A stretch of 64,000 nucleotides of DNA. It comes from Pseudoalteromonas luteoviolacea (GTDB lineage: Bacteria > Pseudomonadota > Gammaproteobacteria > Enterobacterales > Alteromonadaceae). Every line of letters starts with the position of its first letter. The first letter of the stretch is position 1. Made by a program: the position numbers and the translations under genes. The stretch is taken from NCBI RefSeq assembly GCF_001696455.1, contig NZ_MAUJ01000001.1:868001-932000 (forward strand), written 5' to 3'. The notes beneath the pieces were generated by a model, which was not told the DNA's origin, searched no databases, and saw nothing but the letters and a program-made list of their open reading frames with translations. Of the stretch, positions 46,501 through 53,813 are shown piece by piece.

Positions 46501-46714
46501 AATCATTGAGGTCCTGATCTGACGGGTTTTCAATGACAATCTCGGTTTTAAAGCCATTGTTCCAATTGTCTGGAATAGTGAAGGAACACTGTGCAGCTTG
46601 AACATAAGAGGCACTGGTTAGTAGGCTTAAACAGGCAGCGAACCTAGCGATTTTTGGCGTATGAGACCAGATATCAGTCAAGGTAAAAAAGCGTGTTAAA
46701 TTATTGCGTATCAT
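43544..46714 (-). CDS. CBM2-YceI-Fn3-cytochrome c-DUF1592 multidomain secreted protein
   Basis: A 1056-residue exported protein. In order: signal peptide, CBM2-type module (about 41-140, with paired Cys), YceI-like domain (about 155-335), fibronectin-III (about 350-440), a cytochrome c domain with CAGCH (about 445-515), then DUF1587, DUF1595, DUF1592, DUF1588 (ILANGAFMSRWAEVAESHPI, with a second haem motif CSTCH) and DUF1585. DUF1592-type proteins pair with DUF1552 proteins, as here. The haem sites and the polysaccharide-binding module suggest an extracellular redox role on a polysaccharide surface; that is inference. The next gene is 29 bases downstream. Confidence 0.92.
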   Translation of the reverse strand: MIRNNLTRFFTLTDIWSHTPKIARFAACLSLLTSASYVQAAQCSFTIPDNWNNGFKTEIVIENPSDQDLNDWSIELTWDQGISLQNSWNGDFNCHDAGCTISSQSHTIHANHSFGLGFVANKNGLTGDVTMTLSGDICTNSEPTTPPSDVTETGLWQLDSTTSLLSYVSVKKDHVAELNQFVTQNNDSPALSGSIDVDGNVILAVDLSTISTGVDIRNTRILDLLFETDLLPIAYFSAQIDNALLSNLEIGQPVIQNVTGEMSLHGINHQMTLDVLVVKLASGKVNVSTLSPIIIDSKSFEMDYGIEALRVVANLTSIGESVPVYFNLTYLAAEQDNFEPVAMPEKPAAPTELSASVLSIDAKAQLNWRDNSNNETDYLVRFKSLDGRWQTAAELASNSSFYESGLPESGEFDYKIIALNNSVPSEPSNIERVVVTQTDPVARGMQLYQTGCAGCHGSEAGGLGSFPALDTERDIQTMIDTIVTTMPYGTPSACDEQCATDIAAYLQTLWPAPLTCDVGVAPVAYGARQLKILTQTEYQNTVEDLLGVDFLVSDGLSPDSQVGFFINNTHASVQPSNYSNYLLVAEELSEWVAENNFSPALSCTSINEDCANRLVDELAPQIFRRPLTQDEAQNYRLIATGFFHNGDIEAGMKLALEGLLSSPQFIYRHELGEPNPDNSELDADAFELTSWEMATFLSYTFTDSTPDQQLWQAAARDELREEANIIAHANRLADSSKSVLGDFVGSWLGTGSLEVATKDQNIYPGFAQLVPAMKAEMNETFSYIMTEPNERFSSLYTANYTFVNQLLAEHYNIAGVTGEELQKVDTTERGGILANGAFMSRWAEVAESHPILRSVRVRRRMLCQDQPDPPAGTFEAREQRLAELSDMLQDPTTTNKLKYHSLTEGQPCSTCHEKYINPMGFGMEDFDAVGKVRGVDNNGNTIDASGTLFAPEKYAEVSESIPFNGAKQLGAVIADLSSAQSCLPQQMFRYVMGVGHDSVDPTSEEDKRLSETEQIGYMCEIDTLKDAMMQNSPRAMLEKFGSLKSVRYRKAWSRNE

Positions 46715-46726
46715 CTTCTTTCCCTC

Positions 46727-48523
46727 CTATTTCTGCGCTTCAAAAACAAGGTTAAAACTCACGGGCACTGCGTAACTGATCACCGATAAGTTTGCCAATG
46801 TTCTAAGCGTTTCAATACCAGGTTCTAAACCAAAGTCTGTGGCGTCTAGCACAATTGGTGTTATGGTTTGCACCATAATTTTATTGTTTGCAAGACGTCG
46901 AATAACAACATCAGCGTTCACTTCTTTTATAACGCCAGTGAGGTTGAGTGTGGCTGAGACGGATTGGTTTTCAGTGCTACCAATAGGAAGTGTAACGAGC
47001 GCAGCATAATCAATGGCAAGCAGAGCCTCGGCGGTTGGGAATGACTCGGTATCGAATAAAAATTCTTTCATTCTGCCATCACGGGTGTCGTTAGCGGTAT
47101 CTACACTGCTCAAGTTAATAGCTAATCTTGCTACCCCTTCAGGTGTAATACTGCCACTGATATTGTTAAATGTGTGTGATTCAACGAGGTGCTGTTTTTT
47201 GGTCGATACAAAGTAAAGATGAGAGCTTTGTGGGTCTAATACAAATGGTGCGCTGATTGGTGGCGCCTCAGGTTCTGAAACTTGAATAGTGACTAGATCG
47301 CTGACTGTGCTTATAACACCGTCGTTGACTGTTAACGTGACGCTAAATGTGCCTTCTTCTTCATAAATATAAGTAGGGTTTGGCTCGCTTGAAGTCTGTC
47401 CGTTGCCAAAGTCCCAGCTAAATGTGAGTGCATCACCGTCTAAATCAGAAGATTCATCGCCTTTAAAGTTTATCGTTAGTGGGTAATCACCGGATGTAGT
47501 AGAGGCCGATGCAACTGCTAATGGCGCGTGATTAATATCACCGTCTAATGAGCATAAACCGCCAAGGGAAGGAATTGCTGGTGTATCATTTTCTTGTGCT
47601 TTTTGGGCATTGAAGCCAAAATTTAAACTCTGGCCTGGGTTTATGGTGCTGTTGTAATTTTCATTGATGATTTCATACGGGTTATTGCCACTATGCCTAG
47701 CATGCCAAACGCCTGTCAACTTGGTGTTGTCTGAAAATGCCATGAGTACTTTCCAATTTGAAATGGCGACACTTTCAGTATTGGTGATGGTAACTTTGCC
47801 ACGAAAACCGGAGATCCACTCTTGCTCAACCTCAAAAGTACATTGCGCCGATTCTGGCTGGGCTTCACTAATTAAAACTTGAATGGGCGATGCAGAGTGG
47901 TCATCTGTGCCATCGTTGACTGTCAATAAAACAGAATAATCACCTGCTTGTTCGAAGATATGCTGTGGGTTTATTTCATTTGAGCTGCTGCCATCACCAA
48001 AGTCCCAGTGATAACGCACATTATCTGAAGGTAAATTAGTCGCTTCGCTGGTAAAACTGATTGTTGCTGGTGCAGTGCCTTGATTGTCTGATGCGGATGC
48101 CACTACCTTAACATCATTATTTTGTGAGCCTCCTTCACAAATGCCAAATAACCTTGGTGTGGTAACGGCTTGCCCATTGCTCTTTTTGACATTAAAGCCA
48201 AAGGCTTTGGATGAGCCCGGCTGAATAGTGCTATTCCAATTAAGGTTGCTAAATTGATATGGACTATTGCCACTCAATCTGGCGCGCCAAGCATTGTTGA
48301 TTGACTCACCTTGATTAAACTCTAACCCAACTTCCCAACCATTTATGACGGTCTCCGTATTGTTATACACGCTGACTTCTGCGGTATATCCACTCTGCCA
48401 TTCGTTTTTTACCTTGAACTCGCATTGCGCGGCCAAGCTGCATATGGGGTGCCCCAAAACCATTAAACAGAGTCCGACTTTTAAAAAGCGGTCCTGCTTG
48501 TAGTTATTTCTACGTTGTCTCAT
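46727..48523 (-). CDS. CBM2-PKD-CBM2-PKD-YceI secreted protein
   Basis: A 598-residue exported protein. After a signal peptide (ending SLAAQCEF) come a CBM2-type module (about 33-135, with NGWEVGLEF and WRARLSGNSPYQ), a PKD domain (about 140-225, with RYHWDFGDGSS), a second CBM2 and PKD pair, and a C-terminal YceI-like beta-barrel (from SSHLYFVSTKKQHLVESH). The same CBM2 and YceI modules recur in the next gene, 12 bases downstream, so the two share substrate or lipid ligand. ATG 48523 is chosen for GGGGAA upstream. A GEMM riboswitch lies about 220 bases before it. Confidence 0.92.
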   Translation of the reverse strand: MRQRRNNYKQDRFLKVGLCLMVLGHPICSLAAQCEFKVKNEWQSGYTAEVSVYNNTETVINGWEVGLEFNQGESINNAWRARLSGNSPYQFSNLNWNSTIQPGSSKAFGFNVKKSNGQAVTTPRLFGICEGGSQNNDVKVVASASDNQGTAPATISFTSEATNLPSDNVRYHWDFGDGSSSNEINPQHIFEQAGDYSVLLTVNDGTDDHSASPIQVLISEAQPESAQCTFEVEQEWISGFRGKVTITNTESVAISNWKVLMAFSDNTKLTGVWHARHSGNNPYEIINENYNSTINPGQSLNFGFNAQKAQENDTPAIPSLGGLCSLDGDINHAPLAVASASTTSGDYPLTINFKGDESSDLDGDALTFSWDFGNGQTSSEPNPTYIYEEEGTFSVTLTVNDGVISTVSDLVTIQVSEPEAPPISAPFVLDPQSSHLYFVSTKKQHLVESHTFNNISGSITPEGVARLAINLSSVDTANDTRDGRMKEFLFDTESFPTAEALLAIDYAALVTLPIGSTENQSVSATLNLTGVIKEVNADVVIRRLANNKIMVQTITPIVLDATDFGLEPGIETLRTLANLSVISYAVPVSFNLVFEAQK

Positions 48524-48660
48524 GAAAATTCCCCGAAACATTACCATTTGACATGTTATTTCCTTACTGTTCTTCGCCATTTTGGGCGTTGACCAGAGCT
48601 AACAGGCGGCAATAGTTAGAGCAAGTTCAGGTATTAAGGAAGGGACGTAAATAAAAGGAA

Positions 48661-48754
48661 TGACAATAAATGTCACATGCATGAATGCCGATCAGCTACG
48701 CAATGAGCATACGCAAAAGTGTGCTCACAACAGCATTATTGATGTTGGCATTCA
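48661..48754 (-). promoter_or_regulatory. possible expression platform of the riboswitch
   Basis: On the minus strand, TGAATGCC in the 3' part of the aptamer (plus 48747-48754) is exactly complementary to GGCATTCA 57 bases later (plus 48682-48689). A hairpin (TGAGCA at 48704-48709 with TGCTCA at 48722-48727) lies between them. A small hairpin TGACA-TTTAT-TGTCA (48661-48675) followed by TTCCTTTTATTT comes next. Exclusive pairing of the aptamer with these structures could switch transcription or translation. Confidence 0.45.
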
Positions 48755-48833
48755 GCAACCCCGCTATCTTAGTTTCCACCTTAGACCGGAAGCTTTGCGT
48801 CCCTTTCTTTCGAAAGGTTTGCTATTTTAAGCC
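48747..48833 (-). promoter_or_regulatory. c-di-GMP-I (GEMM) riboswitch
   Basis: On the minus strand the region reads AGCAAACC, then a stem closed by a GAAA tetraloop (CTTTCGAAAGAAAG), GGGACGCAAAGC, TTCCGGTCTAAG, and finally GATAGCGGGGTTGC. These blocks and their order match the GEMM-I aptamer, which binds cyclic di-GMP. It stands upstream of the CBM2/YceI/DUF1592/DUF1552 operon and would couple that operon to the motile-to-sessile switch. The ligand call rests on family consensus from memory. Confidence 0.88.
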
Positions 48834-48855
48834 TGTTAAAGCAAATTAGCTTAAA
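48818..48855. repeat. leader repeat, copy A (overlaps riboswitch 5' side)
   Basis: This copy contains AAGCCTGTTA and AATTAGCT and is closely similar to bases 49420-49457. Beyond the repeat the two regions diverge. Confidence 0.5.
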
Positions 48856-49139
48856 ATTGCAATTACCGCAAAGCTCTGACCGCAACTTTCACAGTATTTG
48901 CACATTTCATCCTAATTATCAGTGCGCCTAATGAAAAAGCCTGATCGAATCCCTTAAAAGCGTTTATGAACTGAGCCCTGTTGCAAAGTTGCATTGCAAA
49001 AGCGAGGGTAAGTATCTGAAATGAACTATTTTACAAAACGCTGATAAATGACAGGTTACGCATGCATTTCACATTGTTATTATTTACTTGTTCATAATGT
49101 GAACAAGATTAAAACTACAGATATTAATTAAGGATAAAT

Positions 49140-49289
49140 ATGAAATTAGCAGTGAAAAAGAAAAATATTAAAAACTTGTCAGATAAAAAAGCGCTAGAGC
49201 AGGACTTAACACCGCACGTAGCAGGCGGTGGTTTTACTTCTAGCTGGTTTGAAGAATTGAGCAGAGCATATTGCCATATTTCTAAATAA
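49140..49289 (+). CDS. 49-residue GG-motif peptide, possible RiPP precursor
   Basis: A short gene preceded by AAGGAT at the right distance. The peptide starts with a basic leader (MKLAVKKKNIKNLSDKK), then a short acidic stretch, then TPHVAGGG and a C-terminal core (FTSSWFEELSRAYCHISK). The GG motif between leader and core resembles double-glycine leaders of ribosomally made peptides. I see no modification enzyme or exporter beside it, so maturation would need genes elsewhere. A hairpin terminator follows. It was too short for automatic detection. Its function is inferred. Confidence 0.7.
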   Translation: MKLAVKKKNIKNLSDKKALEQDLTPHVAGGGFTSSWFEELSRAYCHISK

Positions 49290-49352
49290 TATAATAAAGA
49301 CTGATTATAATAATCTGTGATATAGATAAGATTTAAAGTCCGTCAAAGACTA

Positions 49353-49390
49353 GGGGAGGCCCCTATGATATCTGCCTCCCCATTATACTT
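49353..49390 (+). terminator. terminator of the GG peptide gene
   Basis: GGGGAGGC (49353-49360) pairs perfectly with GCCTCCCC (49374-49381), followed by ATTATACTT. TAGGGG and CCCCTA inside the same stretch allow an alternative shorter hairpin. Confidence 0.7.
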
Positions 49391-49419
49391 ATTATCTAAC
49401 CCCTATCCACTCGTTCAAA

Positions 49420-49457
49420 TTTGCCATTTCAAGCCTGTTAGAATAATTAGCTCAAAG
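49420..49457. repeat. leader repeat, copy B
   Basis: The sequence is a diverged copy of 48818-48855. On the minus strand it continues as ATGGCAAATTTGAACG, vaguely like the start of the riboswitch aptamer, but the conserved GGGACGCAAAGC is absent. Confidence 0.5.
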
Positions 49458-49630
49458 AGACAGTGCTTGATAAGTCATTGATGACGTCGTCAATATAGAG
49501 TAAATATCTGAATAAATCGTGTGTGATTAACGGTAGACAAATTTGAAAAATTAAAGTGCTTCTAGTGAAGAGTCGACCTTTGACATGTTAAGATGAGTGA
49601 CTTATATCGTTCCAATTTTTAGGGTGCTAA

Positions 49631-50587
49631 ATGAAAAAAATAATATTTGATACCGATCCTGGTATCGATGATGCGATGGCGCTTCTTCTCGCTCATGCAA
49701 GTCAGGAGATTGAAGTGATTGGAATTACGACAACTTTCGGCAATGCCAGTATAGAAAACACGACACGTAATGCATTGTTTTTAAAACAAAGGTTTGGGAT
49801 GCGTGCTGAAGTGGCCAAAGGTGTTGACACACCGCTAGATCATGTGAAGACAGAGCCAGCCACGCTAGTGCATGGTGAAAATGGATTAGGGGATATTGTA
49901 ATACCTGATCATGTAAACGCAGAACTATCGCCTCTCGTCGCGCATGACTACATTATTGAAAAAATCAAAGAACAGCCGGGAGAAATTACGCTCGTTGCGG
50001 TGGGTAGGCTCACAAATTTAGCGCTGGCAATTCAAAAAGACCCCGAAATTGGCAAGTTAGTGAAAGAAGTCATCATTATGGGCGGAGCCTTTGGACATAA
50101 TGGCCATACAGGAAATCTGACGCCATTTGCAGAAGCGAATGTGTATGGTGATCCACTTGCAGCAGACATTGTTATTAATGCAGATTGGCCAGTGACCATC
50201 GTTGGGTTAGATGTTACGCAACAGACCTTGATGTCAAATGCGTATTTAGAGAAAGTCAGGTCTCACAGCACAAAATACGGTGAATTTATTTATGATATTA
50301 CACGTTTTTATGCACAGTTTTACAGTGATGACCTTGGATTAGATGGGTTTTATGTACATGACTCTTCAGCAATCATGTATTTAGTTGCTCCTGAAATTTT
50401 TACAACAAAGCAAGGGCAAATAAGAGTCATAACCGAGGGACCCGCAAAAGGACACACACTATACAAAAGTTCAGACCGCGTTTTTCCAATTGATGAGTGG
50501 GCCACTTCACCAAAACAAACAATAGCAATCAATGTGGAATCTCAAACATTTAATCAACGTTACTTCGATATTATTTGTGGCAATTAA
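49631..50587 (+). CDS. ribonucleoside hydrolase, IunH/Rih family
   Basis: A 318-residue nucleoside hydrolase. The calcium-binding motif IIFDTDPGIDDAMALLLA is at the N terminus. The second metal and ribose site (MGGAFGHNGHTG), NLTPFAEANVYGDP and the active-site His in FYVHDSSA are visible. The enzyme cleaves the N-glycosidic bond of ribonucleosides to base and ribose for salvage. Which bases it prefers cannot be told from sequence. No neighbour points to a transporter. AGGGTGC precedes the ATG. Confidence 0.94.
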   Translation: MKKIIFDTDPGIDDAMALLLAHASQEIEVIGITTTFGNASIENTTRNALFLKQRFGMRAEVAKGVDTPLDHVKTEPATLVHGENGLGDIVIPDHVNAELSPLVAHDYIIEKIKEQPGEITLVAVGRLTNLALAIQKDPEIGKLVKEVIIMGGAFGHNGHTGNLTPFAEANVYGDPLAADIVINADWPVTIVGLDVTQQTLMSNAYLEKVRSHSTKYGEFIYDITRFYAQFYSDDLGLDGFYVHDSSAIMYLVAPEIFTTKQGQIRVITEGPAKGHTLYKSSDRVFPIDEWATSPKQTIAINVESQTFNQRYFDIICGN

Positions 50588-50697
50588 GCTAGCTAGTCAG
50601 GCTGAGAAGATGTAGGTTTTGGGTGGGTCATTGAGTTTGAAAAAACTTCATAGAATATAAAATGCGCCAACTTACCATGCGAATTGCAAGTCAGAAC

Positions 50698-50723
50698 AAG
50701 AAGGCCTTTTAATAGGTCTTCTT
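50698..50723. terminator. hairpin between convergent genes
   Basis: AAGAAGGCCT and AGGTCTTCTT form a 10-bp stem with one G-U pair between the nucleoside hydrolase and the convergent secreted protein. Confidence 0.6.
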
Positions 50724-50737
50724 GTGACTGAGTTAGC

Positions 50738-51238
50738 CTAGCGGGTGATGTCTATCGTAAATCCGCCAGATGGGAAACGGGCTGTCCCTGTGTTCGCATT
50801 AACGAAAGCTATTTCGACGCGGTCAACGTAAATTCCGCGAATAACAGTGTCAAGCCATCCACTACTTATAATCGGCTGGAAGTCTACGCTATAGTTGGTA
50901 TCAGGTAAGGTCTCCGTGAAGTAAATTATATATTTATCATTTGTTTTGATAGCGTTTGAGATTAAGCCGTTGGTGAATACTGTAGATCCGTCTTGGTTAA
51001 AACGCGCATTGTTCGGGGCGGGAATTAGATCTGTGACCTTGAGCGGAACGAGGTTTTGACGTTCATCATAGCCGAGTACTGTTCCTGTGGTTCCTTTTGC
51101 GAATATAGGGCTGGATGTTCCTTCAACAGCAACGCAGCCTTGGCCGTACTCGTTATCACACTCATACAATTGTCTTCCTTGCGCTGTGGCAAAAAGAGGG
51201 ATGATGGAACTTAAAAAAACTAATTTTGTGAGTTTCAT
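50738..51238 (-). CDS. secreted protein of unknown function
   Basis: A 166-residue protein with a signal peptide (MKLTKLVFLSSIIPLFATAQ). The mature part has a Cys pair (ECDNEYGQGC) and then beta-rich segments. I do not recognise the family. It is transcribed alone, converging on the nucleoside hydrolase. Confidence 0.8.
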   Translation of the reverse strand: MKLTKLVFLSSIIPLFATAQGRQLYECDNEYGQGCVAVEGTSSPIFAKGTTGTVLGYDERQNLVPLKVTDLIPAPNNARFNQDGSTVFTNGLISNAIKTNDKYIIYFTETLPDTNYSVDFQPIISSGWLDTVIRGIYVDRVEIAFVNANTGTARFPSGGFTIDITR

Positions 51239-51560
51239 AGGTTGTACTTTTCCTTAAGAGATAGATTAATGAAGGCTTTGTTAGCTTATTTAAGCTGAAG
51301 TTTATGCAGCGCGTAATGACGGCATATCATGAGCCTTCTGCGTTTATCAGCTAGGCTTAAAGTATATTAAATGCGTGCTTTGTCAATTAATGCTTTAGAG
51401 TTCAAGCTAGCGTTGCTGTTATTAATGTATTAGGTCTAGCAGGGATTACACTGTTTTTTATGCCATATTAATAATAAACCTGTATTAATTGCTATTTTCT
51501 AGACTGTATTTTAAATTATATAGTTTGAGTATATTTCCATTTGTATAGCATAAATGTTTT
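51239..51560. other. AT-rich intergenic region, no gene seen
   Basis: About 320 bases between divergent small genes. No open frame, repeat or RNA structure is supported. Confidence 0.4.
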
Positions 51561-52166
51561 ATGAAGTATTTGTTTATAGTATCTCTTTTATCTCTCAGTG
51601 CATTCGCAGAATAGTTAAGTCTAGTGTCAACCTTTGAGAAGATGGATTCCGACGACAGCTATAAGAAGTTAACCTCAGAATGTCCGGCTGATTTTTTTCC
51701 AAATCAAGATCTGCCTTATAAAGACTTTATTAATTACTGTTCAAGTCATCCGAGTCTTTGTTTTGATTTCTGTAATAAAGGTGATGCCAATTATTGCTCT
51801 TCACTGGCAAATTACGTTCAAGAGAGTTCAGAAAACACATATTATTCTGAAGCTTTGTTTTCAAAGGCCTGTAAAATGGGCCTAGTGAATGCCTGTACAA
51901 ATAGAGCTTCTGGTTTAATCAAGCTTAACGGCGAATCATCTTTAAGTTGTGCGGTTAAAACCTTTGAGCTTTCCTGCTCGAAAAATGATGCGTGGGGTTG
52001 CACAATGTTTGGCGCCTATTTAGCGCAAGGGAAAGGTGTCGCAAGAGATTTTGACAAGGCTTTGAAAGTGCTAGAAATAGGTTGTCAAAACGGTTTAGAA
52101 GACCCAGCTTGCCAAAGTGCTCAACACATCAGTAGTCAAATTAGGGCTGTACTAACGCAAAAATAG
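51561..52166 (+). pseudogene. secreted Sel1-like protein split by TAG after the signal peptide
   Basis: ATG 51561 opens a signal peptide (MKYLFIVSLLSLSAFAE) that ends in TAG at 51612-51614. The same frame then runs on to TAA at 52164 and encodes a Cys-rich Sel1-like repeat protein (YYSEALFSKACKMG, then AYLAQGKGVARDFDKALKVL). A GTG at 51624 could start the downstream part but has no ribosome-binding site and would leave it without export. The stop codon therefore most likely disables an exported protein. A second Sel1-type gene in this window (31827-32927) is broken in the same way. Confidence 0.7.
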
Positions 52167-52376
52167 TAGTTAGAACCTGAAATTAGTAGAGTCTATAACT
52201 TGAGCTTAAAAGCCCTTTTAACCTTACTGCTTTTTTAAAGCTAGATAGCGCTTTTATGCGATTAAGGTTTAGGCGTTTGGTTTTACCTGATTGGTTGCAT
52301 CTTATTTTACTCGTGACTCTGCTAATGGTTTAGGAGAAAATACATTGTTATTTTAACTTTTCTTAGGGTCCAAAAC

Positions 52377-52709
52377 ATGAAATGGATAAAGCTTACAGCT
52401 GTATTAGTGTGTCTTTTAACTTTGAGCGCTTGCGTTACAACGGCGTTATACGGTGAAGAATTTGAGTTAAAAGATAATAATCAGTACTCTCTTCAAATTG
52501 CATTTGGTGGTTTGCCATTGACTCCAGAAGCCGAAATTGAGCTGACAACTAGAAATGCACTAGACGTTGAAGCAAAGAAGTTTATGCGAAGAAATCCTCA
52601 ATTCACTTCCTATAAAATTATTTCGTACTCGAGAAAGCATATACCTTCGGCAATTGTTTATTTAGTTGAATTTGAGCCTACGCAACCCAAACAGAGTAAT
52701 AGCCAATAA
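52377..52709 (+). CDS. small lipoprotein, unknown function
   Basis: A 110-residue protein with a lipoprotein signal peptide: the lipobox LSAC places the lipidated Cys at residue 19. The mature part is mixed alpha/beta with no recognised domain. A weak AGGGT precedes the ATG. It stands between the broken Sel1 gene and the minus-strand methyltransferase gene. Confidence 0.8.
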   Translation: MKWIKLTAVLVCLLTLSACVTTALYGEEFELKDNNQYSLQIAFGGLPLTPEAEIELTTRNALDVEAKKFMRRNPQFTSYKIISYSRKHIPSAIVYLVEFEPTQPKQSNSQ

Positions 52710-52922
52710 ACACTCATTAGCGGCAAACAGCTCGTCTTGTCGCATTGACTTCGTATATATTATTTGGCTTTCACCTATACCTTCTAACCTTAGCGCGCTA
52801 TTTTTAATTGGATAGGTCAAAGCCTTATATACACGAATAAAGCGCGCCTTCAACAAACGTGAATATTTTTCTCACATCTTAAGTTCAAACTGACAGCGGC
52901 TAAAAGGGCGAGCTAGAATTTA

Positions 52923-53813
52923 TCAATCGCGAAAAGTACAATGCACAAAATATTCTCCCTGATACATTTTTTGTTGTAGTTTTCCTTGTATCTGTTGCGC
53001 TACTAATTCCTGCCCACCAGCAACAGAGTGGAGCTCACATTGGTGTGTTTGCAAGTAGTCTTGCATCATGTGACTATCAATATCCCACAGTACGGGCTCC
53101 CCAAGCTTTTCTAAGTGACGGTATAGAATTTTGGGCACGGTGTTTCTGGGGCTCTCTTTAGGTTCTAGAGTGGAAAAAATAAACTGTGTTCCACACCCAG
53201 TTAATGCCCGAATAGAATCAAAGATAGTATCGACGTCTTTCTCGTTTAAATACATTAAAACCCCTTCGCAAATAAACAAGGTCGACTGCTTCGGATCGAA
53301 TGCCTCGAACTCTGTCAGTGCAGTTTGGAGTTTTTGGCGGCCAAAATCCACTGCCAAAAAGTGCATGTTTTTGCCTTGAGTCGCGCCTTGCTCTAATGCC
53401 TTTACCTTTTGTTTTTGAGTGGCAGGGTGGTCAATTTCGATGAAATTAACTTTGGGGTAATCATGTTGCAGGCGCCAGCACAAAGAGTCAAAACCAGCAC
53501 CTAAGACTACTACCTGTGAGATACCGTCTGATAGGGCATTCAGAGTCAGTTGTTCAATATGGCGCTTACGCAAAACATAATGTAAGGAAATACCGGGCAA
53601 TAATAGCCGCTCTCTGAGTTTTGCGAGCTTGCAAAACCACCAGCTCTCGAGTTGTTTCAGTCTGTGACGACCTTGTTCGCTACCCAGCAGTATTTGACGT
53701 GAAACAGAGATCACATTGTCGTTGACTAAATCTCCATACTTTGAGGTTTGGGCTGCAAATAAAAGTCCTTGAGCCACGGTAAAAGCGGTAGAACTAGCAT
53801 CATTATCTTTCAT
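52923..53813 (-). CDS. class I SAM-dependent methyltransferase, LCM/PPM1 family
   Basis: A 296-residue protein of the leucine-carboxyl-methyltransferase-like family: VVVLGAGFDSLCWRL is the SAM-binding motif, NFIEIDHPATQKQK the acidic loop, and LFICEGVLMYLNEKDV the post-motif helix. Such enzymes O-methylate carboxylates or other small-molecule acceptors. It overlaps the upstream acyltransferase gene by TAATG, so the two are one operon and may act in sequence on the same compound. Confidence 0.88.
   Translation of the reverse strand: MKDNDASSTAFTVAQGLLFAAQTSKYGDLVNDNVISVSRQILLGSEQGRHRLKQLESWWFCKLAKLRERLLLPGISLHYVLRKRHIEQLTLNALSDGISQVVVLGAGFDSLCWRLQHDYPKVNFIEIDHPATQKQKVKALEQGATQGKNMHFLAVDFGRQKLQTALTEFEAFDPKQSTLFICEGVLMYLNEKDVDTIFDSIRALTGCGTQFIFSTLEPKESPRNTVPKILYRHLEKLGEPVLWDIDSHMMQDYLQTHQCELHSVAGGQELVAQQIQGKLQQKMYQGEYFVHCTFRD

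Noticed and set aside
31827..52166. Recoding of stop codons as an explanation for three in-frame stops
   Set aside because: Two of the stops are TAG and one is TAA, and intact genes here (for example sppA and fadH) end in TAG. There is no sign of a suppressor or of selenocysteine-type signals.
52662..52856. minus-strand frame with the run SMRQDELFAANECLLA
   Set aside because: It overlaps the lipoprotein gene's end and lacks a start site. The text feels repeat-derived, but I cannot show copies in this window.
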